This document shows positions 6,935 through 13,464 of a stretch of 13,464 bases of DNA, one piece after another. Position 1 is the stretch's first letter. The number at the start of each line of letters is the position of its first letter. Made by a program: the position numbers and the translations under genes. The stretch comes from an uncultured Collinsella sp. (GTDB lineage: Bacteria > Actinomycetota > Coriobacteriia > Coriobacteriales > Coriobacteriaceae), in contig UQPY01000052.1 in NCBI GenBank assembly GCA_900542965.1, forward strand, positions 1 through 13,464, read 5' to 3'. The notes under the pieces are model-generated. The model did not search any database. It worked only from the letters and a program-made list of their open reading frames with translations, and had not been told where the DNA came from.

Positions 6935-6942
6935 GGTGGGAC

Positions 6943-7479
6943 CTACTCCGTCTCGCCCGGTCGAGCGCCGCGGGCCAGGGCGTCCTGGTACTCTTTGACG
7001 GCCTTGATGCGCTGCATCGGCTTGAGTCGCTCGAACATGGTGTTGCCGTGCAGGTGATCGATCTCGTGCTGCAGGCACACGCAGAACAGGTCGCCCGTGG
7101 CCTCATAGCGGATCAGGTTGGCGTCCAAGTCATACGCCTCGACGACAACATGATCGGGACGCTCGATCTCGCAGCTAATGCCAGGGATAGAAAGGCACCC
7201 CTCGCTAAACGGCACCAGATGGTCGCTCTGCTCAACAATGACAGGGTTGATGAGCACGTACGGGTCATAGTCGTTCTTGTCGCTGTAGTCGCAGTCGATG
7301 GTGACGAGCTGAATGAGCTCACCAATCTGCGGGGCAGCCAGGCCGCAGCCACCGTTGTCGAACATCATCTTCTTCATCTTCTCGGCAAGCGCCTCGATCG
7401 CCGGGGTAATCTCCTCGATGACGGCGCACTCCTGGCGCAGACGAGGGTCGGGCGACAGTACGATTCCGTTGGCTTCCAT
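6943..7479 (-). CDS. def: Peptide deformylase
   Basis: This metalloenzyme removes the formyl group from the N-terminal methionine of new proteins. It is 178 residues from ATG 7479. All three signature motifs are present: GCGLAAPQ, EGCLS with the metal-binding Cys, and QHEIDHLHG with two metal His and the catalytic Glu (C97, H140, E141 and H144 when numbered from the ATG at 7485). Two in-frame ATGs exist, at 7485 and 7479. AAAGGA abuts the first but is properly spaced from the second, so 7479 is preferred and 7485 would add two residues (180 in all). It begins 18 bp after priA's stop on the same strand, consistent with an operon. The acidic end (ETE) is short but otherwise normal. Confidence 0.96.
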   Translation of the reverse strand: MEANGIVLSPDPRLRQECAVIEEITPAIEALAEKMKKMMFDNGGCGLAAPQIGELIQLVTIDCDYSDKNDYDPYVLINPVIVEQSDHLVPFSEGCLSIPGISCEIERPDHVVVEAYDLDANLIRYEATGDLFCVCLQHEIDHLHGNTMFERLKPMQRIKAVKEYQDALARGARPGETE

Positions 7480-7497
7480 GGCCATCCTTTCGGGTTG

Positions 7498-9957
7498 TTA
7501 CATCAAATCATAGGCGTCGACGTCAACGCTCACGCTCACGCCGCGCACGGAGCCCACCTCTTTGAGGCAGGCGTCGATATCATCAGAGACATGGTACCCT
7601 ACCGGCGACTTTACAAGCAGATGGAAGCGGTAACGGTCCTTGGCTCTCTCGATTACACACGAAGCCGGACCAAGCACCTGGGGCACGGCGTTCCCCGCCC
7701 GCAAAAAGTCGGGCGCGGCGGCATGCCAGCGACGCTTGAGGAGCTTCGCGACGCGACCGATATAATCCCGCGCGTCACCCGCGTTCGTCGACCATACCAA
7801 GATGTTGGCCAGGCGCACGAACGGCGGATACAGGGCGTCGCGGCGCTGGTCCAGGTCGTAGTCGGTAAAGATCGAGCGGTCGTGCTCGGCGACGGCGCGA
7901 ATGACCGGGTCCTCGGGCAGGTAGGTCTGGATGATAACCTCGCCGGGGCGATCGCCGCGGCCGGCGCGGCCCGCGACCTGCTCCAGCAGATCGTAGGCGC
8001 GCTCCCCTGCTCTAAAATCGGGCAGTTTGAGGGCAAAGTCGGCATTGACCACGCCCACGAGCGTGACCTCGGGAAAGTCGAGGCCCTTGGCAATCATCTG
8101 GGTGCCCAGCAGCACCGCGCAATCAGCGGCATCGAACTGTTCGAGCAGCTTTTTGTGCGCGTCCTTGCCGCGCGTGGAATCGGCGTCCATGCGAATGATG
8201 ACGACGTCGTCAGGCAGCATCTGGTGCAGTGCGTCCTCGATCTGCTGCGTACCCAGGCCCATTTTTGCCAGGTAGCGGCTGCCGCACTTGGGACAGCGAC
8301 TCGTGGGCGCCGGATAGGGCTGCACGCGCCAGGACGATCCGCAGGTGTGGCACTGCAGCGTGTGCGTGCGCTCGTGATACGTGAGCGCGGTGGAGCAGTG
8401 GTTGCAGGTGGGCACGCAGCCGCATTCGCGGCACATCAGGAAGGTCGCAAAGCCGCGACGGTTGTGCAGCAACACGGCCTTTTCGCGGCGCTCGACCACA
8501 CGCTCCAGGCCCTCCATCAGCGGTTTAGAGAACATGGAGCGACTGCCGTGCGCGAACTCGCGGCGCAGGTCGGCAATGCGAACCTTGGGCAGGACGGCGC
8601 GCCCCGGGCGCTCGGGCATCTCGACGCGCGTCCAGGTGGCGCCGCTATACGTGCCGCGGCGGCAGCGGTCGAGGGCCTCTGCCGAGGGCGTGGCCGAGCC
8701 CAACACGAGCGGGCAGCGATAGCGACGCGCCATCTCGGCCGCTACCTCGCGCGCATGGTAGCGCGGGCTAGAACCCTGCTTGTAGCTGGTCTCGTGTTCC
8801 TCGTCGATGATGATGAGACCAAGGTTGCTGAGCGGGCAAAAAAGCGCCGAACGGGCTCCCACGACCACACGCGCGGCACCGCTGGCAACCATATCCCACT
8901 GGTCCAGGCGCTCGCCGGCCGAAAGGCGCGAATGGAACACGGCGACCGTCTCGCCAAAGCGCGAGCGGAAGCGGCCGACGGTCTGGGCCGTCAGCGAGAT
9001 CTCGGGGACGAGCACGCAAGCCGAGCGACCAGCCGCGAGCACGCGCTCGATAGCGGAGAGGTAGACCTCGGTTTTGCCGGAACCCGTGACACCGTCCACG
9101 AGCACCACGTCGCCGTGCGCATCCAGGCGGGCGCGCTCAATCTGCGCGAGCGCCTGCTGCTGGCCGTTGGTAAGGGAGACCGGCGCCTTGCCGCTCGCGG
9201 AGGACAGCGTAGTCTGCTCGCTGCAACCGCGCCAGGCACGGCGCTCCTCCACCACCACGACGCCGCGCTTTTCGAGCGCCTTGATGGTCGCCGACATGCT
9301 GTTGTAGAGCAGGTTGAGGTCGCGCGTCGTGACCGGTCCGCACTGGAGCGCCTCGATGAGCTGGCGCTGGCGAACGGCGGTCTTGGGCGGCGTATAGTCG
9401 AAGCCCACGGGCGTGAGCATGACCCAGCGGTTTTGAATCGGCTTGACGGCGGGACGCTCAACGGTCCACACGCCGTCATCGCCCTTGACCACGTGCGGGC
9501 TGCCGCCCGGAGGCAAAAACAGGCGCAGGCACTCGGAAAGCGTCGCGACGTACTCGCGGCTCATCCAACGCGCGATGCGGGCAGCCTCGGCAGTAAAGAG
9601 CGGCTTGCTGAGGATGGCTTCGACGGGCTTGATGCGCGAAGGGTCGAGAGCGTTGTCGCCTTGCAGGTCGCCCAGCTCGGCGGTGATGTCGACGATGTAG
9701 CCTGCGGCCGCGCGATTGCCAAAATGGACCAGGACCGTGGAGCCGACCTGGGCTTCTTCATTGGCAAGGGACTGTGGGATGCCGTAGGCAAATGGCTCAG
9801 ATAACGCGCGTGTAGGGATGTCGAGAACCACACTTGCGTAGGCGGTGACGGGCTCAGGAGTAGGCTCGTGCTTGGCCGGAGCAGCAACAACAGATGCGGA
9901 CACCGCCTGAGTCTCCTCCGGTTCCGGCGAACCAAACAGCGAAAGTTGTAGAGCCAT
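7498..9957 (-). CDS. priA: Primosomal helicase PriA
   Basis: This 819-residue 3'-to-5' DNA helicase reloads the replisome at stalled forks. The N-terminal DNA-binding domain (about 35-150) is followed by a winged-helix-like part and the SF2 helicase core: Walker A GVTGSGKT (289-296), DEEH (385-388), GSATPS (420-425) and the motif VI region QVAGRAGRG (660-668). Between the lobes is the PriA zinc insert with cysteines 509, 512, 518, 521, 536, 539, 555 and 558. The ATG at 9957 (MALQLSLFGSPEPE) has a good ribosome site GAGGTGG. The frame stays open upstream to 10068, but that would place the N-terminus inside palindrome D, so it is rejected. It heads the priA-def-fmt-rsmB cluster. No clear promoter is seen before it. 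Confidence 0.96.
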   Translation of the reverse strand: MALQLSLFGSPEPEETQAVSASVVAAPAKHEPTPEPVTAYASVVLDIPTRALSEPFAYGIPQSLANEEAQVGSTVLVHFGNRAAAGYIVDITAELGDLQGDNALDPSRIKPVEAILSKPLFTAEAARIARWMSREYVATLSECLRLFLPPGGSPHVVKGDDGVWTVERPAVKPIQNRWVMLTPVGFDYTPPKTAVRQRQLIEALQCGPVTTRDLNLLYNSMSATIKALEKRGVVVVEERRAWRGCSEQTTLSSASGKAPVSLTNGQQQALAQIERARLDAHGDVVLVDGVTGSGKTEVYLSAIERVLAAGRSACVLVPEISLTAQTVGRFRSRFGETVAVFHSRLSAGERLDQWDMVASGAARVVVGARSALFCPLSNLGLIIIDEEHETSYKQGSSPRYHAREVAAEMARRYRCPLVLGSATPSAEALDRCRRGTYSGATWTRVEMPERPGRAVLPKVRIADLRREFAHGSRSMFSKPLMEGLERVVERREKAVLLHNRRGFATFLMCRECGCVPTCNHCSTALTYHERTHTLQCHTCGSSWRVQPYPAPTSRCPKCGSRYLAKMGLGTQQIEDALHQMLPDDVVIIRMDADSTRGKDAHKKLLEQFDAADCAVLLGTQMIAKGLDFPEVTLVGVVNADFALKLPDFRAGERAYDLLEQVAGRAGRGDRPGEVIIQTYLPEDPVIRAVAEHDRSIFTDYDLDQRRDALYPPFVRLANILVWSTNAGDARDYIGRVAKLLKRRWHAAAPDFLRAGNAVPQVLGPASCVIERAKDRYRFHLLVKSPVGYHVSDDIDACLKEVGSVRGVSVSVDVDAYDLM

Positions 9958-9983
9958 ACACCACCTCAAACGAACCTGGAAGG

Positions 9984-10089
9984 GGTGGGACAAAATTATC
10001 AGTAGTGTTTGTCCCATGGCCGATACGAGTGTCGAGCTCGTTACATCGCTCGAACATGGGACAAACACTACTGATTATTTTGTCCCACC
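9984..10089. repeat. 106-bp nested palindrome D, upstream of priA
   Basis: The 35-base arms (9984-10018 and 10055-10089) have a single mismatch, around a 36-nt loop that contains CGAGCTCG (10033-10040). Each arm is itself a palindrome: TGGGACAAA (9986-9994) with TTTGTCCCA (10008-10016), and TGGGACAAA (10057-10065) with TTTGTCCCA (10079-10087). It can therefore fold as one long stem or two smaller 9-bp hairpins. It lies between the gltX terminator and priA, 27 bp before the priA ATG. Confidence 0.93.
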
Positions 10090-10107
10090 AACCCACTCGC
10101 TCGGTAT

Positions 10108-10141
10108 AGAAACAAGAGCCCCGCTCGGGTGAACGGGGCTC
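10108..10141 (-). terminator. Rho-independent terminator of gltX
   Basis: On the minus strand, GAGCCCCGTTC and GAGCGGGGCTC form an 11-bp stem with one G-U pair and an ACCC loop, followed by TTGTTTCT. It starts 23 bp past the gltX stop. It separates gltX from the priA cluster, which therefore needs its own promoter between here and 9957 unless read-through supplies it. Confidence 0.85.
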
Positions 10142-10164
10142 GGATACTTGCGTTTGCGCAGCGA

Positions 10165-11640
10165 CTACAGCGCCATCGTGCGGGCGCGGTCGATGCGCGC
10201 CAGGCAGTCGTCGCGGCCGACGAGCGCCATGGTCTCGCCCAGTGGAGGGCTCACCATGTTGCCGCAGACGGCGACGCGCACGGCCTGGAACACCACGCGC
10301 TTCTTAAGGTCCATCTGCTCGGGCAGCGGCTCAAGCGCGGCGTCGATGTTCGCGGCGGTCCACTCGGTGACACCCTCGAGCGCGGCCTTGGCGGCGTCCA
10401 GGATGGCACCCATGCCTTCCTTGGCTAGGCCCTTGTTAACGGACTTCTCGTCATACTCGAGCGTCTCGGCCGTGGCAAAGATGGGAGCGGCGACGGTCAC
10501 GGCGTCGGTCGGCATCTTAGTGCGCGGCTTGACGATAGCGGCAAGCGCGTCGATCCAGTCCTCGCCGTACTCGACGTTGCCCTCGATGAGACCCGCCTCG
10601 TGCAGCTCGGGGACCATGATCTCGTCGGCAAACTGGGCGTCGGACATGCCGTTGATGTACTCGGCATTGACCCAGTCGAGCTTCTTGGGGTCGAAGGTCG
10701 CCGGGTTCTTGGAGATGCGGTCGAGCGAAAACTTGCTGGCCAGGACATCACGCGGAATGATCGTAGTCTCGCCGTCGAGCGACCAGCCGAGCAACGCCAG
10801 GTAGTTGACAAAGGCGTCGGACAGGTAGCCGGCGTCGCGGTACTCCTCCACCGAGGTGGCGCCGTGGCGCTTGGAGAGCTTCTTGCCGTCGGCGCCCAGG
10901 ATCATGGAGATGTGGGCGAACGTAGGCACGGGAGCGCCGAGGGCCTCGTACACCATGACCTGACGCGGGGTGTTGGACAGGTGGTCGTCGCCACGGATGA
11001 CATGGGTGATCTTCATCATGGCGTCGTCGACGACGGTCGCAAAGTTATACGTGGGCGTGCCGTCGGAGCGGAAGATGACAAAGTCGTCGAGCTCCTTGGC
11101 ATCGAAGGTCACCTCGCCGTGGACGGCATCGTGGATAACGACGTCGCCGCGGTCCTCGGGCACCTTGATGCGAAGGACGTAGGACTCGCCGGCCTCGATG
11201 CGACGGCGGGCCTCCTCGGGATCAAGATTGCGGCAACGACGCTGATAGCCCTGGAAGGGGTCCTTGCGCTCCTGCGCGGCCTTGCGGTCGGCGTCGAGCT
11301 GCTCCTTGGTGCAGAAGCAGGGATAGGCCTTGCCCTCGTCCCAAAGCTTCTGGGCGGCCTGCTTGTACAGGTCCAGGCGCTCGGTCTGGGCGTAGGGGCC
11401 AAAATCGCCGCCCACCTCGGGACCCTCGTCCCAGTCCAGGCCCAGCCAACGCATGGCGCGCAGGATGATCTGCGTGTTCTCGTCGGTAGAGCGGGTGGGG
11501 TCGGTGTCGTCGATGCGCAGGATGAACGTGCCGCCGTTAGCACGGGCGAAAGCCCAGTTATAGATAGCGGTGCGGGCGCCGCCAATGTGCAGCTTGCCCG
11601 TCGGTGAGGGTGCAAAGCGGACGCGAACGTCTGATGCCAT
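10165..11640 (-). CDS. gltX: Glutamate--tRNA ligase
   Basis: This 491-residue class I aminoacyl-tRNA synthetase charges tRNA-Glu with glutamate using ATP. The start MASDVRVRFAPSPTGKLHIGG contains the HIGH-type motif (H18-G21). KLSKR (254-258) is the KMSKS-type loop in GADGKKLSKRHG. C108 and C110 in PCFC with C136 resemble the zinc site of some GluRS. The C-terminal half is the bacterial helical anticodon-binding domain. ATG 11640 has a strong ribosome site, GAGGAGA. An in-frame extension to 11679 is open but would overlap the promoter and lacks support. Whether it also charges tRNA-Gln cannot be judged from this window. The gene has its own promoter and terminator and is divergent from metK. 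Confidence 0.96.
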   Translation of the reverse strand: MASDVRVRFAPSPTGKLHIGGARTAIYNWAFARANGGTFILRIDDTDPTRSTDENTQIILRAMRWLGLDWDEGPEVGGDFGPYAQTERLDLYKQAAQKLWDEGKAYPCFCTKEQLDADRKAAQERKDPFQGYQRRCRNLDPEEARRRIEAGESYVLRIKVPEDRGDVVIHDAVHGEVTFDAKELDDFVIFRSDGTPTYNFATVVDDAMMKITHVIRGDDHLSNTPRQVMVYEALGAPVPTFAHISMILGADGKKLSKRHGATSVEEYRDAGYLSDAFVNYLALLGWSLDGETTIIPRDVLASKFSLDRISKNPATFDPKKLDWVNAEYINGMSDAQFADEIMVPELHEAGLIEGNVEYGEDWIDALAAIVKPRTKMPTDAVTVAAPIFATAETLEYDEKSVNKGLAKEGMGAILDAAKAALEGVTEWTAANIDAALEPLPEQMDLKKRVVFQAVRVAVCGNMVSPPLGETMALVGRDDCLARIDRARTMAL

Positions 11641-11680
11641 GGAAATCTCCTCGATTGCAGGATGGATGTCTAACCGCACC

Positions 11681-11711
11681 AGTATAAAGCATCAAAGCAA
11701 CCTCCGCACAA
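11681..11711 (-). promoter_or_regulatory. Candidate gltX promoter
   Basis: On the minus strand, TTGTGC (11711-11706) and TATACT (11686-11681) are separated by 19 bp. The -10 is good; the -35 is weak and the spacing slightly long. The predicted leader is about 35 nt. Palindrome E begins 9 bp upstream of the -35. Confidence 0.45.
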
Positions 11712-11720
11712 AGGGCACCG

Positions 11721-11811
11721 ACCTACTCATTGGGACAGACTTAAATGACCAGTCGTTGGAGACGTTCTTAGTTTAAGGCTGGTCATTTATGTCTGTCCCC
11801 AATGAGTAGGT
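11721..11811. repeat. 91-bp palindromic element E, between gltX and metK
   Basis: The arms at 11721-11752 and 11779-11811 pair at 31 positions with one T/T mismatch and one extra C (11797-11800 is CCCC against GGG). The loop is 26 nt. The ends are ACCTACTCATT and its complement, and GGGACAGAC lies mid-arm. It occupies the centre of the 276-bp divergent intergenic region, just outside the gltX promoter and 32 bp before the putative metK -10. Confidence 0.92.
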
Positions 11812-11843
11812 GCGGAAAGGGTGTGAATGTTTGATTTACGCGC

Positions 11844-11849
11844 TATGAT
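11844..11849 (+). promoter_or_regulatory. Candidate metK -10 box
   Basis: TATGAT at 11844-11849 is a close match to the -10 consensus. No good -35 lies at 16-18 bp; TTGATT at 11831 is too near. The implied leader is about 60 nt and includes the hairpin at 11868-11894. Confidence 0.35.
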
Positions 11850-11867
11850 GTGCCCTTGCATAGAGAG

Positions 11868-11894
11868 CCCGGCGGAATGGTAACGGTCGCCGGG
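11868..11894 (+). promoter_or_regulatory. GC-rich hairpin in the metK leader
   Basis: CCCGGCG (11868-11874) pairs with CGCCGGG (11888-11894) around a 13-nt loop, ending 22 bp before the ATG and 10 bp before the ribosome site GAAAGGA. There is no U-tract, so it is not a terminator, and it lacks the multi-helix layout of known SAM riboswitches. It may affect mRNA stability or translation; no regulator is evident. Confidence 0.45.
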
Positions 11895-11916
11895 ACACGT
11901 TTTTGAAAGGACAATC

Positions 11917-13197
<1,281 letters not shown>

Positions 13198-13234
13198 GCC
13201 AGCGGCAAAAGCTGCAGCCACATATCGATGCACC

Positions 13235-13270
13235 AAAAGAAGTACCGGTCCCAACCGGTACTTCTTTTTT
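13235..13270 (+). terminator. Strong terminator of metK
   Basis: AAAAGAAGTACCGGT (13235-13249) and ACCGGTACTTCTTTT (13254-13268) form a perfect 15-bp stem with a CCCA loop and a run of six T (13265-13270). The A-rich 5' side would also give a U-tract on the opposite strand, so it may work in both directions. Confidence 0.93.
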
Positions 13271-13275
13271 ATATA

Positions 13276-13448
13276 AACGGTGGTGAAGATGTCTCGATAA
13301 GCAAGGTAAGAGGTTGATTTCCGATCTCAGCCGAACACATTGAGCGGATAGGCCATTCCCGCAGTTAGCCGAACGCCCCCGCGGCCCCTCCTGGGGTCCG
13401 GGGGCGTCGTTTTCCCAGTTGAAGGAACGGTGGAGATGTGTTTCGATA
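13276..13448 (+). repeat. Imperfect direct repeat near the contig end
   Basis: AACGGTGG, AGATGT and CGATA occur in the same order at 13276-13299 and 13426-13448 with small gaps. The copies are 150 bp apart, and the second runs almost to the contig end. This could be two units of a tandem repeat on which assembly stopped, or shared leader sequence. No gene is recognised here. Confidence 0.45.
13373..13413 (+). terminator. Second terminator-like hairpin after metK
   Basis: ACGCCCCCG (13373-13381) pairs with CGGGGGCGT (13399-13407), with inner CCCC/GGGG and a TCCT loop across a small internal bulge, followed by TCGTTTT. The metK transcript is already ended at 13270, so this may serve a short transcript between 13271 and 13372 or act as a leader attenuator for a gene beyond the contig. 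Confidence 0.6.
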
Positions 13449-13464
13449 GGTCCGGTGGCCATGC

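Larger units (their letters stand above)
6616..6942. other. Gap between def and fmt: palindrome plus T-rich leader
   Basis: This 327-bp gap splits two genes of one operon. The def-proximal third is the palindrome at 6833-6934. The rest (6616-6832) is T-rich on the minus strand and reads as hydrophobic residues in two minus frames, neither with a supported start. It contains a run of eight C on the + strand (6784-6791), so eight G in the minus-strand transcript. TATATT at 6712-6717 (-) is a possible -10 without a good -35. I see no certain gene. Confidence 0.6.

Noticed and set aside
6913..9804. Very long open frame on the + strand opposite priA and def
   Set aside because: It is antisense to two genes with complete family motifs. 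Its Ala/Arg/His-rich, low-complexity translation is typical of a shadow frame in high-GC DNA, and it runs through both real genes and their gap.
9958..10068. N-terminal extension of PriA to 10068
   Set aside because: It would encode the palindrome arm. ATG 9957 has a good GAGGTGG ribosome site and gives a normal PriA N-terminus.

Overview
This is a high-GC bacterial contig carrying housekeeping genes. Coding DNA is G/C-rich at third codon positions. The gene content (a GH13-GH77 glucan enzyme fusion, a priA-def-fmt-rsmB cluster and a 426-residue MetK) fits a gut Coriobacteriia member such as Collinsella. That assignment is inferred from remembered family features and was not searched. Positions 1-48 are an Illumina Nextera i7 adapter with the Tn5 mosaic end, so biological sequence begins at 49 and the window is probably an entire assembled contig.

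Layout, left to right. The remnant of an upstream terminator is followed by a + strand fusion enzyme: an alpha-amylase-type GH13 domain joined to a complete 4-alpha-glucanotransferase (228-3524). A short FmdB-type zinc-ribbon protein follows (3613-3849). Next is a 448-bp low-GC intergenic region with two oppositely oriented copies of a 65-bp palindrome, a scrambled inverted repeat and a promoter-like sequence. The minus strand then carries, in transcription order, gltX (11640-10165), priA (9957-7498), def (7479-6943), fmt (6615-5695) and rsmB (5698-4298). gltX has its own promoter and terminator. The priA-def-fmt-rsmB order is the conserved one seen in many bacteria, and fmt and rsmB overlap by ATGA. 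metK (11917-13197, +) is divergent from gltX and ends in a strong terminator. A second terminator and an imperfect direct repeat lie at the contig end.

How the genes relate. Def and Fmt handle the N-terminal formyl group of new proteins. RsmB methylates 16S rRNA, GltX charges tRNA-Glu, and MetK makes the SAM that RsmB uses. PriA restarts stalled replication forks. The first enzyme acts on alpha-glucans such as starch, maltodextrin or glycogen.

The most unusual signal is in the gaps between genes. Five long, nearly perfect inverted repeats (arms of 18-35 bp, small loops) occupy four intergenic gaps: 3885-3949, 4226-4290, 6833-6934, 9984-10089 and 11721-11811. All contain GGAC, and all but one GGGAC. 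Two are divergent copies of the same 65-bp unit, and one splits the otherwise compact def-fmt pair. They look like a family of mobile or regulatory palindromes. No transposase is in the window and I do not recognise a named family.
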